Part shown: piece after piece, positions 26,090-34,306 of the stretch
Numbering within the stretch: the first letter of the stretch is position 1
Layout: each line of letters starts with the position of its first letter
DNA from: Halosimplex pelagicum
GTDB lineage: Archaea > Halobacteriota > Halobacteria > Halobacteriales > Haloarculaceae
Direction: 5' to 3'
Assembly: GCF_013415905.1 (NCBI RefSeq)
Contig: NZ_CP058909.1
Location: 4,650,001 to 4,714,000, forward strand
Length of the DNA: 64,000 bases
Made by a program: the position numbers and the translations under genes
Notes under the pieces: generated by a model
Seen by the model: only the letters and a program-made list of their open reading frames with translations
Databases searched by the model: none
Told to the model about the DNA's origin: nothing

Positions 26090-26878
26090 GTGAGCGATTT
26101 TCTGGCGGTGATGTTCGCGGCGATGGTCGCGCAGCTGGTCGTCCTGCCCGGCGAGAAGGTACAGTTCATCATCGCGGGGCTGGCGACGCGGTTCCGCCCG
26201 CTGACGGTCGTCGGCGCGGCGGGACTGGCGTTCGCCGGCTGGACGGCGCTGGAGATCTGGTTCGGCCAGGCGCTGAAGGGGGCGTTGCCGCCGGTGTATC
26301 TCGACGCGATCTCGGGCGTGCTCTTCCTGCTGTTCGGCGTGTTCCTCCTCCGGTCGATCCCCGAGGGCGGACGGGTCCCGCCAGGCAGCGACGGCGACCC
26401 GTCCGCCGAGGAGGTCGCGGCGGCCGAGACCGACGGCGGGTACGCGGGCGTCGGCGGGAGCGGCGACCTCGACGTGTCGGTGCTGGGGTGGGACGTGCCG
26501 AACCGCTTCGGGAGCTTCCTGCCGATCTTCGCCCTGATGGCGGTCGGCGAGTTCGGCGACAAGACCCAGCTGGTCACCATCAGCCTCGCCGTCCAGTACG
26601 GCGCCCACCCGGGAATCTGGGTGGGGGAGATGCTCGTCATCATCCCCATCAGCCTCGCCAACGCCTACTTCTTCAGCACGTTCTCGGGCCGGTTCGACGC
26701 CGTGAAGGCGCACCTGTTCGGCGCGAGCGTGTTCTTCTTCTTCGGCCTCGACACCTTCCTCGCCATCTTCACGGACTTCTCGGTCTGGGAGACGGTCGTC
26801 GGGGCCGTCGCCGGCGCGCTCCAGTCGGTCGTCGGTGCGGTGGCCGCTGCCGTGCCGGCACTGGCGACGCTGGGCTGA
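26090..26878 (+). CDS. TMEM165/GDT1 family cation transporter
   Basis: Six-helix membrane protein of 262 aa in the UPF0016/GDT1 family of Mn2+/Ca2+:H+ exchangers. The C-terminal repeat carries the intact family motif EFGDKT within ALMAVGEFGDKTQLVTIS. The equivalent N-terminal motif is degenerate (LPGEKVQFIIAGL). A hydrophilic acidic loop of about 55 residues separates the two three-helix halves. The start is a GTG; no ATG gives the correct reading frame. The gene is followed 82 nt later by mutY in the same direction. Asymmetry of the two motifs may alter ion coordination. Confidence 0.87.
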   Translation: MSDFLAVMFAAMVAQLVVLPGEKVQFIIAGLATRFRPLTVVGAAGLAFAGWTALEIWFGQALKGALPPVYLDAISGVLFLLFGVFLLRSIPEGGRVPPGSDGDPSAEEVAAAETDGGYAGVGGSGDLDVSVLGWDVPNRFGSFLPIFALMAVGEFGDKTQLVTISLAVQYGAHPGIWVGEMLVIIPISLANAYFFSTFSGRFDAVKAHLFGASVFFFFGLDTFLAIFTDFSVWETVVGAVAGALQSVVGAVAAAVPALATLG

Positions 26879-26960
26879 GTCGGACGGCCCGTCGCCCGTT
26901 CGCCCCCCAGTCGCTCACCGATCGCCACCCACAAGCGGATCCGACCGATACCGACTGTCG

Positions 26961-27917
26961 ATGAGTGACGCCGACGCGGAGGCCGACGGGGAGACGGGGG
27001 CGGACGCGCCGGCAGACGCGTTCCTGCCCGAGGACGCCCACGCCGTCCGCGACGCGCTGGTGGCGTGGTACGAGGCCGACCACCGCGAGTTCCCCTGGCG
27101 CCGCACCGACGACCCCTACGAGATCCTCGTCTCGGAGGTGATGAGCCAGCAGACCCAGCTCTCCCGGGTCGTCACCGCCTGGGAGGCCTTCCTGGAGCGG
27201 TGGCCGACGACCGCCGACCTCGCGGCCGCCGACCGCGCGGACGTGGTCGGGTTCTGGAGCGACCACAGCCTCGGCTACAACAACCGCGCGAAGTACCTCC
27301 ACGAGGCCGCCGGCCAGGTCGAATCGGAGTACGGTGGCGAGTTTCCCGAGTCGCCCGACGAGCTCTCCGAGCTGATGGGCGTCGGCCCCTACACCGCCAA
27401 CGCCGTCGCGAGCTTCGCCTTCAACAACGGCGACGCCGTCGTCGACACGAACGTCAAGCGCGTCCTCTACCGCGCGTTCGACGTGCCGGACGACGACGCG
27501 GCCTTCGAGCGGGTCGCCGCGGAGCTGATGCCAGAGGGGGAGTCCCGCGTCTGGAACAACGCGATCATGGAACTCGGCGGGGTGGCCTGCGAGAAGTCGC
27601 CCGCCTGTGACGAGGCCGGGTGTCCCTGGCGCGAGTGGTGTCACGCGTACCAGACCGGCGACTTCACCGCGCCCGACGTTCCAACTCAGCCCGACTTCGA
27701 GGGAAGCCGTCGGCAGTTCCGCGGACGGATCGTTCGACTCCTGGGCGAACACGACGAGATGGATCTGGACACGCTTGGTCATCGGATCCGAGTTGATTAC
27801 ACCCCTGATGGGGAACACGGACGAGAGTGGCTGCGAGGTCTCCTTTCGGACCTCGCCGACGACGGTCTCGTCCAGGTCGAGGAAGGAGACGATCAGATAA
27901 CTGCTCGCCTCCAGTAA
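26961..27917 (+). CDS. mutY: A/G-specific adenine DNA glycosylase
   Basis: Base-excision repair enzyme removing adenine opposite 8-oxoguanine. The protein is 318 aa. It has an acidic N-terminal tail; WRRTDDPYEILVSEVMSQQT with the family Q/T contacts; the helix-hairpin-helix LMGVGPYTANAV; the catalytic Asp in GDAVVDTNVKRVL; and the iron-sulfur loop C-x6-C-x-(2..3)-C-x5-C (CEKSPACDEAGCPWREWC). The last 80 residues form a haloarchaeal C-terminal winged-helix-like domain. From about 27670 the third codon positions become visibly AT-richer than in the rest of the gene, continuing into the AbiE island immediately downstream. Confidence 0.92.
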   Translation: MSDADAEADGETGADAPADAFLPEDAHAVRDALVAWYEADHREFPWRRTDDPYEILVSEVMSQQTQLSRVVTAWEAFLERWPTTADLAAADRADVVGFWSDHSLGYNNRAKYLHEAAGQVESEYGGEFPESPDELSELMGVGPYTANAVASFAFNNGDAVVDTNVKRVLYRAFDVPDDDAAFERVAAELMPEGESRVWNNAIMELGGVACEKSPACDEAGCPWREWCHAYQTGDFTAPDVPTQPDFEGSRRQFRGRIVRLLGEHDEMDLDTLGHRIRVDYTPDGEHGREWLRGLLSDLADDGLVQVEEGDDQITARLQ

Positions 27918-27984
27918 TCTGATTCAGGTCCGCTGAACGGCTCACAGACGAGAAGGCCGATTTTATTTCACACTCTATTTTGAG

Positions 27985-28084
27985 TCTATGTATTCTGAGC
28001 GTCCATCGAGGCGACTTTCGCCAAACCAGATCTCAACGGGTACCTTTATTCCCGTTCGGATTTAGATTCTATGTACGCTGAGCG
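27985..28084 (+). promoter_or_regulatory. Repeated box in the abiE promoter
   Basis: TCTATGTATTCTGAGCG (27985-28001) and TCTATGTACGCTGAGCG (28068-28084) match at 15 of 17 positions and are 83 nt apart. The second ends 3 nt before the abiEi start. A TATA-like CCTTTATTCC near 28043-28052 lies between them, about 40 nt before the ATG. AbiEi proteins of bacterial systems repress their own promoter by binding repeated sites, so this pair is the natural operator candidate. Confidence 0.55.
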
Positions 28085-28087
28085 GCT

Positions 28088-28921
28088 ATGGGGCCCACAA
28101 ACGAAGAAGAGAATCGAAGAAAGAGCCTGTCGACACGTGAGTCGCAGGCACTCTCACGGCTCGCAGGCGAGGGCCAACAGATCATCACCATCGGTGACAT
28201 CGCGGATGTTATGGACATCCCCCGGAAGTCGGCCAAGGACATGGCGTATTCGCTCAAGGAGAAGAGTTGGCTCGAGCGGATCGCGCACGGGAAATATCTC
28301 ATCCTGCCGCTCGCTGCGGGTGAGAACGCGGTGTATACCGAACACGAGTTCGTGATCGCGTCCGCACTCGTCGAGCCGATGTACATCGGGTACTGGAGTG
28401 CGATGAACCATCACGGGCTTACAGAGCAGCTGCCCCGTACTGTGTACATCGTGACGACAGACCGCGCCCAAGAACGCGAGATCCACGGGGTTACCTATCG
28501 ACCGGTGACAGTTACCGAGCAGAAGTTCTTCGGGTACCAACCGACTGCGGTCGGGTCTACCCAAGTGAATATTTCGAGTATCGAGAAAACGCTGGTCGAT
28601 TGCGCTGACCATCCGGAGTTCTGTGGCGGCATCGACGAGCTCGCAAAGGCGATGCAGAACGCGGCAGGAACGCGATGCTCTTGGGAGCGGGTCGTCGAGT
28701 ATCTGCGGCGAGTGGGGAACGGTGCCGCGACGAAACGAATCGTCTACCTCGCCGACCAGTTGGACATCGACCTTCCGGAGTACGACGAGCTCGTTGCGGA
28801 CTTCACGACTGGATACCCGTTGCTCGATCCGACGAGAGAAGCGAAGGGGACCCGCGACAGCACGTACCAACTCCGCCTGAACGCCGGCCCCGAGTCGTTC
28901 CAGCCGGAGGAATTCTCGTAA
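28088..28921 (+). CDS. abiEi: AbiEi-type antitoxin/repressor
   Basis: Antitoxin of a type IV (AbiE) toxin-antitoxin/phage-abortive-infection system, 277 aa. The N-terminal winged helix spans about 18-75 (RLAGEGQQIITIGDIADVMD, RIAHGKYLILPL). The central antitoxin domain contains YIGYWSAMNHHGLTEQLP, and the conserved ISSIEKTLVDCADHPEFCGG follows near 158. In characterised systems AbiEi represses the operon and counters AbiEii without direct binding. Its TAA overlaps the toxin ATG by one base (TAATG), giving translational coupling. Composition differs from flanking genes, suggesting acquisition. Confidence 0.88.
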   Translation: MGPTNEEENRRKSLSTRESQALSRLAGEGQQIITIGDIADVMDIPRKSAKDMAYSLKEKSWLERIAHGKYLILPLAAGENAVYTEHEFVIASALVEPMYIGYWSAMNHHGLTEQLPRTVYIVTTDRAQEREIHGVTYRPVTVTEQKFFGYQPTAVGSTQVNISSIEKTLVDCADHPEFCGGIDELAKAMQNAAGTRCSWERVVEYLRRVGNGAATKRIVYLADQLDIDLPEYDELVADFTTGYPLLDPTREAKGTRDSTYQLRLNAGPESFQPEEFS

Positions 28922-29721
28922 TGATTTCCGAAGCGCACCTCCGACGGCTGGCCAGAGAGCTGGATGTTCGCCTCGGTTACGCGGAGAAGAACTACGTCAA
29001 TTCGTGGATCCTCTGGGCGATCTACACGAGCCAGTACGGTGATAACCTGCTGTTCAAGGGCGGCACTGCACTCAGTAAGTTGTACTTCCCGGAGACGTGG
29101 CGCTATTCGGAGGATCTCGATTTCGGTGTCGAGGGAGAGTACCGAGGGAGCGAAGCGGAGTTGCGGGACGTATTGGAAGACGCTTCCAGAGCCTCCGGCA
29201 TCGACTTCGAGGTGACCAAACACCGCGAGCTACAGAAAGAAGCGTATCCGACACACTACGTCGATATCGATATCCAGTACAACGCTGTGCTCGGTCACAA
29301 GAACACAACGAGTCTGGCTGTGATGATCGACGAATACGTGGCGTTCGATTCGGTAAGCCATCACCACAGCTACGCGGATGTCCCCGAATTCGAGTTGACC
29401 GCGTACAGCGTGGAGGAGATTTTTGCTGAGAAGTTGCGAGCGCTCTATCAGCGATCTCAGGCGCGTGACTACTACGATCTCTATTGGATGATTACCGAGG
29501 CTGACGTTGATGACGCAGTTATTCGTCCGGCATTCACGCGAAAGTGTGGACACGACGGTCTGGACATCGACCTCGGAGATGGACTTCCCGGGGAGAAACG
29601 GGACGAAATCCGCGACGGCTGGCAGAATACCCTCCCCGACCTGGTTGCGGATCTTCCCGAGTTCGACGCGGTCTATGACACGCTCGAAGACTACGTCAGC
29701 TCGATAGTAGACGAATCGTAG
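28921..29721 (+). CDS. abiEii: AbiEii-type nucleotidyltransferase toxin
   Basis: Toxin of the AbiE pair, 266 aa, DNA-polymerase-beta-like nucleotidyltransferase. Motifs: FKGGTALSKLYFPETW plus SEDLDF (G-G-T-x-L and S-x-D-x-D metal site, near residues 41-63), YVDIDIQYN as the third acidic strand near 113, and IFAEKLRALYQRSQARDYYDLYWM (K/R/RD-x-x-DL motif) near 165-187. The related MenA-type toxins transfer nucleotides to tRNA 3' ends, which block translation; that target is only inferred here. All catalytic residues appear intact, so the toxin should be active. It is in an operon with the antitoxin gene. Confidence 0.88.
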   Translation: MISEAHLRRLARELDVRLGYAEKNYVNSWILWAIYTSQYGDNLLFKGGTALSKLYFPETWRYSEDLDFGVEGEYRGSEAELRDVLEDASRASGIDFEVTKHRELQKEAYPTHYVDIDIQYNAVLGHKNTTSLAVMIDEYVAFDSVSHHHSYADVPEFELTAYSVEEIFAEKLRALYQRSQARDYYDLYWMITEADVDDAVIRPAFTRKCGHDGLDIDLGDGLPGEKRDEIRDGWQNTLPDLVADLPEFDAVYDTLEDYVSSIVDES

Positions 29722-30082
29722 CCTGGGGAATACCTCTCCGGAGACGGATGGCTGCGTCTTCTCCGGATCTATGGTATATCTCGCCAACTATCGGGCGTTC
29801 GACGTTCCGGACGACGACGGGCTGGTGGCCTTCGACCGCGGGGCGGGCGTCGCCAGCCTGGCGCGGTGAGCGGCTCCGTCCGCCGGAGTGACTGCCGAAG
29901 TGACTTTCCACTGGTTTGAAACCATCGGCGGTCCAAGCGCGGACGATGCCCTCCGCAGCCGCCGACCGCAGGCAGCGGTTCCAGCGCCCGCAGGCCCGCG
30001 GTTCGACGCTTCCGACGGCTCGCCCGACGACCTCCGGACGACCCCCGGAGGTCAGCCGTGTCCGGCCGACGGAGGTGCGAGC
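29722..30082 (+). other. Gap between abiEii and ccdA with a remnant frame and a hairpin
   Basis: No full gene is visible. The frame 29771-29869 reads 32 codons containing YRAFDVPDDD, a ten-residue match to MutY residues near 170, followed by a weaker resemblance; it may be a fragment left by the island insertion. A perfect 9-bp stem, GACCTCCGG/CCGGAGGTC with a 7 nt loop (30029-30053), lies 30 nt before the ccdA start. GC content returns to the chromosomal level at about 29790. Confidence 0.5.
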
Positions 30083-30853
30083 GTGAGCGCGACTGTCTCG
30101 CTGTTCGGGCTGGCGTTCTCGGCCGGGATGGCGACGTTCTTCGCGCCCTGCGCGTTCCCGCTGGTTCCCGGCTACCTCTCGTACTACCTCGGGACGAGCG
30201 CCGACACCGCGGCCGACGGCGGGACGGCGCCGCTCGGAGCGACCGTCGGGCGGCGACTCGGGCGACTCCACCCGGGCGCGGCGGCCGTCGCCCGTGGCGT
30301 CGGGATCGGCCTGGTCGTCAGCGCGGGGATGTTCCTCGTCTACGGCGTCATCGCCGGGGTCGTGATGGCCGTCGGCGCCCGTGCGGTGTCGGACATCGGC
30401 GTGATGGAACTGGTCGTTGGGGCGGCGTTCGTCGTCGTCGGGGTCGCGATGGCGGCGGGGTGGAAGCCGACGGGCCAGCTGGTCAGGCTCCCCGAGCGCC
30501 GCCGCAGCGTCGGCGGCTTCTTCGCGTTCGGCCTGCTGTACGCCGCGGCGGCCGCCGGCTGCACGGCGCCGCTGTTCGTCGCGGTCCTCCTGCGGGCGGC
30601 CGCCGCCGGGCCGGGCAGAGGCGTCGGCGTGGCCGTCGCCTACGCCGGCGGGATGGCCGTCGTGATGGTCGCGGTGACCGTCACGGTCGCGCTGACCGGG
30701 ACGGCGCTCGTCGGCCGGCTCTCGCGACACACCGGACGGATCTACCGCGTCGCGGGCGCCCTCCTGGCGCTGTCCGGGGCCGCGGAGATCTACTACTACC
30801 GCTACGGGTTCCCGCCGTGGGTCCCCGAGTTCACGTCGCTGGTCCCACTCTGA
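30083..30853 (+). CDS. ccdA: CcdA/DsbD-type thiol-disulfide membrane transporter
   Basis: Carries reducing equivalents across the membrane for cytochrome c maturation or extracytoplasmic disulfide reduction. The protein is 256 aa with about six helices. The two redox cysteines are in the expected places: FFAPCAFPLVPGYLSYYLG in helix 1 and AAAAAGCTAPLFVAVLL in helix 4. Start: GTG 30083, which places the first helix right after the start (VSATVSLFGLAFSAGM). The longer open frame upstream encodes no membrane or signal sequence. It is followed by a TlpA-like thioredoxin lipoprotein gene, its likely redox partner. Confidence 0.9.
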   Translation: MSATVSLFGLAFSAGMATFFAPCAFPLVPGYLSYYLGTSADTAADGGTAPLGATVGRRLGRLHPGAAAVARGVGIGLVVSAGMFLVYGVIAGVVMAVGARAVSDIGVMELVVGAAFVVVGVAMAAGWKPTGQLVRLPERRRSVGGFFAFGLLYAAAAAGCTAPLFVAVLLRAAAAGPGRGVGVAVAYAGGMAVVMVAVTVTVALTGTALVGRLSRHTGRIYRVAGALLALSGAAEIYYYRYGFPPWVPEFTSLVPL

Positions 30854-30927
30854 CCGACCGCACGGTCATCCGCGACTCCCCGCCCACCGAAAATAACAAC
30901 TGTCTAACCCGTCTGCGATCGGGTACG

Positions 30928-31527
30928 ATGCCCTCCGACCGACCGTCGCGGCGACGCTTCCTCCGGACAGCCGGCGGGGCCGCCGCGCTCGCGCTCGCCG
31001 GGTGCTCCGGCGGGAACGACGGGACGACCGACCAGCCAGCGACCGACGCGCCGGGAGCGACCGGGACCGCCGGACCGGACGGTAACGCGGCGAGTACGTC
31101 GCGATCGGCGAACCGGAACCCGCTCGCGCTGCCGACGGTGGCACCCGAGTCGACGGACGGCGAGGTCGGCCTGCGGCCCGAGGGGGAACTGTCGTTCGTG
31201 AACTTCTTCGCGACGTGGTGCGAGCCCTGCAAGAAGGAGATGCCGGACCTGCGGGAGGTCCGCGCGGAGTTCGACGCCGACCGCGTCCACATGGTCTCGG
31301 TGACGCCGGAGGCCGACGAGGCCGCGATCCGGCAGTTCTGGGAGACCTACGAGGGGACCTGGCCGGTCGCGATGGACGCCGACCTCCGGGCGACGAGCCG
31401 GTGGGGCGTCTCCTCGTACCCGACGAACAAACTGTTCGACGCCGAGGGGAACGAACTCGGCTACACCGGCCTGCGTCACTACGAGGACATCGCGCCGGCC
31501 ATCGAGAGCGAACTCGACGGGGACTGA
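30928..31527 (+). CDS. TlpA/ResA-like thioredoxin lipoprotein with Tat signal
   Basis: Extracytoplasmic thiol-disulfide oxidoreductase, 199 aa. The N-terminus is a twin-arginine signal (SRRRFLRTAGGAAALALAG) ending in a lipobox with Cys at about residue 26, so the protein is lipid-anchored outside the cell. A Thr/Ala-rich linker of about 45 residues follows. The thioredoxin domain has the WCEPCKKEMP active site near residue 95 and the cis-Pro in SSYPTNKLFD. It lies 74 nt after ccdA and 1 nt before a lipoprotein gene, consistent with one transcription unit for cytochrome c or disulfide handling. Confidence 0.92.
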   Translation: MPSDRPSRRRFLRTAGGAAALALAGCSGGNDGTTDQPATDAPGATGTAGPDGNAASTSRSANRNPLALPTVAPESTDGEVGLRPEGELSFVNFFATWCEPCKKEMPDLREVRAEFDADRVHMVSVTPEADEAAIRQFWETYEGTWPVAMDADLRATSRWGVSSYPTNKLFDAEGNELGYTGLRHYEDIAPAIESELDGD

Positions 31528-31528
31528 C

Positions 31529-32410
31529 ATGGCCGGGACGCGACAGCGGATCGGGGTCCACGCGCGAGCCGTCGCGGTCGTCTGCGTGACCGCGCTCGTC
31601 GTCCTGTCGGGCTGTGCCGGCCTGAGCGGCGGCGGTGCGACACCCACCGCGACGGATGACGGGCCGGCTGGACCGACCGGTTCGACACCGTCGCCGAACG
31701 GGGCACCCGAGTCCGGGTCGGGGACCGCAACGGGTGCGCAACTCGCGCCCGGACTGACGGCCGACGGCCTCGCCGCCCCGGTCGAACTGGTCAACGCCCA
31801 CACCGAAGTCCTGCGGTCCGACCCGTTCACCGTCCGGTACGAGCTCCGCCGGAGCGGCGACGGCTACGACGTGACCCAGACGCTCTCCGGCGAGGCCGAC
31901 CTGAACGGGACCGTCCGCGCTCGCGCGGTTCAGCGGGTGAGCACCACCGGCTCGGCGCCCTCGCGCTACGAGAACAGGTCCGGCCGGACGGCCATCTGGC
32001 GCGACGGCGGTACCGTCTTCCACCGCGCGGTCGAGAACGGCAGCGCGACCTACGACCGGCTCCTGGCCATGAACGCGTCGCTCAGTCCCAACCTCCTGAC
32101 CCAGCGCCGGGACCTCGCGGACTACCTGTCGAACCTCGACGACCAGACCGTGACGGAGGTGACCCGCGACGGGGGGACGTACTACCGAGTCGAGGGGTCG
32201 TTCCAGGAGCCCTACCGGAACGGAGCGACGAACGTGACCGCCTACGTCGCGCCGAGCGGGCTGGTCGCCGAACTGGTCGTCGAGGAGGCCGGCGCTGAGC
32301 GGATCGGCCCGTCGGTGCTGCGCGTCACCTACGACGACCTCGGCGAGACGACCGTCGAGCGGCCCGGGTGGGTCGAGACGGCCGAGTCAGCGACTACCGA
32401 GACCGGCTGA
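31529..32410 (+). CDS. Haloarchaeal lipoprotein (DUF7537-type)
   Basis: Secreted lipoprotein of 293 aa. It has a Sec-type signal (VAVVCVTALVVLSGCAGLSGG) with lipobox Cys at about residue 29, a low-complexity Thr/Pro/Gly linker and a beta-rich domain (VRYELRRSGDGYDVTQTL, YYRVEGSFQEPYRNGATN). The shape matches the large family of haloarchaeal outer-surface lipoproteins that resemble LolA/LppX folds, here called DUF7537 from memory. Function is unknown. Its ATG follows the thioredoxin stop by 1 nt, so it is probably co-translated with the redox pair. Confidence 0.78.
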   Translation: MAGTRQRIGVHARAVAVVCVTALVVLSGCAGLSGGGATPTATDDGPAGPTGSTPSPNGAPESGSGTATGAQLAPGLTADGLAAPVELVNAHTEVLRSDPFTVRYELRRSGDGYDVTQTLSGEADLNGTVRARAVQRVSTTGSAPSRYENRSGRTAIWRDGGTVFHRAVENGSATYDRLLAMNASLSPNLLTQRRDLADYLSNLDDQTVTEVTRDGGTYYRVEGSFQEPYRNGATNVTAYVAPSGLVAELVVEEAGAERIGPSVLRVTYDDLGETTVERPGWVETAESATTETG

Positions 32411-32430
32411 GGCGCTCGACCTGTCTCGGA

Positions 32431-32490
32431 CGTGTGCGGTGTGGATCGGACGTGCGCGGTGTGGATCGGACGGGCGCGGTGTGGGCCGAC
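32431..32490 (+). repeat. Three tandem 20-bp repeats
   Basis: Three consecutive 20-nt units with consensus CGTGYGCGGTGTGGATCGGA (the third unit is diverged), between the lipoprotein stop and the exchanger start. There are too few units and no spacers for CRISPR. They could be a protein-binding array or slippage product. Confidence 0.7.
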
Positions 32491-32552
32491 GTGCGTCGGT
32501 CCCGCGGCCGAGAGGGCCAGATTGTTACCCCAGGCCGACGAACCGGCCGTCG

Positions 32553-33560
32553 ATGGTCGGACCCCTCGGCGCGGTCGCGCTGGCGGCGGTCGCGACGGTC
32601 GTCATCTGGAAGGGCAGCGGGCTGTTCGAGCGGGCCGCCGAGCGGCTCAGCAGGTACTACGGCCTGCCGGTGGCCGTCCACGGCGCGGTCGTCGTCGCCG
32701 TCGGGTCGAGCTTCCCGGAGATCAGCTCCATCGTCATCAGCACGGTCGTCCACGGCGAGTTCTCGCTGGGCGTCGGCGCCATCGTCGGCAGCGCCATCTT
32801 CAACCTCCTCGTGATCCCCGCCGTCTCGGCGCTGGCCAGCGAGGAGCTGACCTCGACCCGGGACATCGTCCACAAGGACGCCCAGTTCTACGTCATCAGC
32901 ATCCTCGTCCTGTTCATCGTCTTCGCGCTCGGGGCGACCTACGTCCCCGGCGGGACGAACCGCGAGGCGGTGCTGACGCCGGCGCTGGTCGTCGTCCCGC
33001 TGGCCACCTACGGCGTCTACGTCTTCCTCCACCAGCAGGACGCCGCCGACCACGTCGCCGACCCCGCCGACAGCGTCGACTCGCGCCGGGAGTGGGGGAC
33101 GCTGGCCGTCTCGCTCGTGGTGATCGCCGTCGGCGTCGAGGGCATCGTCCGCGCGGCGCTCGCGCTGGGCGCGGCCTTCGAGACGCCGACCTTCTTCTGG
33201 GGGCTGACGGTCATCGCCGCGGGGACGAGCCTGCCGGACACGTTCGTCAGCGTCAACGCCGCCCGCGACGACGACGACGTCACCAGCCTCGCGAACGTCC
33301 TCGGGAGCAACACCTTCAACCTCCTCGTCGCCATCCCCGTCGGCGTCCTGCTCGCCGGGGAGGCGACCATCGACTTCCTGGCGGCCATCCCGACGATGGG
33401 CTTTCTCGCCCTCGCGACGCTCGTGTTCATCGTCTTCACCCGCACCGGCCTGGAGATCACCGACCGCGAGGCCTACGTCTTCCTCGCGCTGTACGCCGCC
33501 TTCCTCGCCTGGATGGGCCTGGAATCCGCCGGCGTCATCGAGACAGTCCGCGGGATCTGA
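32553..33560 (+). CDS. Sodium/calcium exchanger family membrane protein
   Basis: Cation:H+ or Na+/Ca2+ antiporter of the CaCA superfamily, 335 aa and about ten helices. Both inverted alpha repeats are visible. The first is AVGSSFPEISSIVIS with IVGSAIFNLLVIPAV (near 50-95), and the second is IAAGTSLPDTFVSVNAA with VLGSNTFNLLVAIPV (near 225-265). A hydrophilic loop of about 35 acidic residues separates the halves. ATG 32553 places the first helix at the start; an in-frame ATG at 32439 would add residues encoded by the 20-bp repeats and is less likely. It probably exports calcium or balances sodium. Confidence 0.88.
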   Translation: MVGPLGAVALAAVATVVIWKGSGLFERAAERLSRYYGLPVAVHGAVVVAVGSSFPEISSIVISTVVHGEFSLGVGAIVGSAIFNLLVIPAVSALASEELTSTRDIVHKDAQFYVISILVLFIVFALGATYVPGGTNREAVLTPALVVVPLATYGVYVFLHQQDAADHVADPADSVDSRREWGTLAVSLVVIAVGVEGIVRAALALGAAFETPTFFWGLTVIAAGTSLPDTFVSVNAARDDDDVTSLANVLGSNTFNLLVAIPVGVLLAGEATIDFLAAIPTMGFLALATLVFIVFTRTGLEITDREAYVFLALYAAFLAWMGLESAGVIETVRGI

Positions 33561-33642
33561 GCCGCCGGCGCCCGAGCCACCGGTACCGGCGGCGACCCCG
33601 TCGACCACGACGGTTTTTACCCGTCCCCTCGCAGACCGCCAT

Positions 33643-34224
33643 ATGCCGGACCGACCACACGTCGTCGCGGTCTGCGGCAGCCTCCGCGACGACAGTTACA
33701 CGCGCAAGGCGCTCCGAATCGCGCTCGACGAGGCCGAGAACCGGGGCGCGAGCGTCGACCTGATCGACCTCCGCGAACTGGACCTGCCGGTGTTCGACGC
33801 GGACGACGACGACGCCGGCGACGCCCCGGAACTGCGCGAGCGGGTCGGGCGAGCGGATTCGGTCGTACTCGGGACGCCGGTCTACCACGGGTCGTACTCC
33901 TCGGCGCTCAAGACCGCACTCGACTACTGCGGGTTCGACGAGTTCGAGCACGCGACCGTCGGGCTGCTGTGTGTCGCCGGCGGATCCTTCCCGATCACCT
34001 CGCTGGACCACCTGCGCTCGGTCGCCCGCTCGCTCAACGCCTGGGTGGTGCCCCACCAGGTCGCGCTCCCGAAAGTCCGGACGAAGTTCGACGGTTCCGA
34101 CCTGCGCGAGGAGGGCGACGCCGAGCGCGTGCGGACGCTGGGCCAGCGGGTCGTCGAGTACGCGGACATCGAGCCGGACCCGCCCTGCCCCGAGAGCGTG
34201 GAGAACGTCGGCGCGAGCGACTGA
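33643..34224 (+). CDS. NADPH-dependent FMN reductase-like flavoprotein
   Basis: Flavodoxin-like fold, 193 aa. The FMN phosphate loop is VCGSLRDDSYTRKALRIAL at about 6-24, and the isoalloxazine contact region is LGTPVYHGSYSSALKTALDY near 80-99. This matches NAD(P)H-dependent FMN/quinone/chromate reductases (SsuE/ArsH-like). The acidic segment FDADDDDAGDAPELRER is a halophile adaptation. A TTTTTACCCG promoter-like stretch about 30 nt upstream indicates independent, leaderless transcription. Physiological substrate is unknown. Confidence 0.9.
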   Translation: MPDRPHVVAVCGSLRDDSYTRKALRIALDEAENRGASVDLIDLRELDLPVFDADDDDAGDAPELRERVGRADSVVLGTPVYHGSYSSALKTALDYCGFDEFEHATVGLLCVAGGSFPITSLDHLRSVARSLNAWVVPHQVALPKVRTKFDGSDLREEGDAERVRTLGQRVVEYADIEPDPPCPESVENVGASD

Positions 34225-34306
34225 GCGCCGCCGTCGCGACCCGACAGTATCAGCCCCGGCAACCAGGCCGATACATGTAAACGAGCGGGGGACACACGGC
34301 TGGACA

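Larger units (their letters stand above)
27918..29770 (+). mobile_element. AT-richer genomic island carrying the AbiE module
   Basis: The segment between mutY and ccdA has clearly lower GC and less halophile-biased codon use (many xxA/xxT codons, for example GAT, AAT and TTT) than both sides. It holds only the promoter region and abiEi/abiEii. No integrase or terminal inverted repeats were found. A 33-codon remnant reading frame follows it. Transfer is inferred from composition and gene content. Confidence 0.55.

Noticed and set aside
32431..32490. CRISPR-like repeats
   Set aside because: Three directly abutting units without spacers; no cas genes anywhere in the window.
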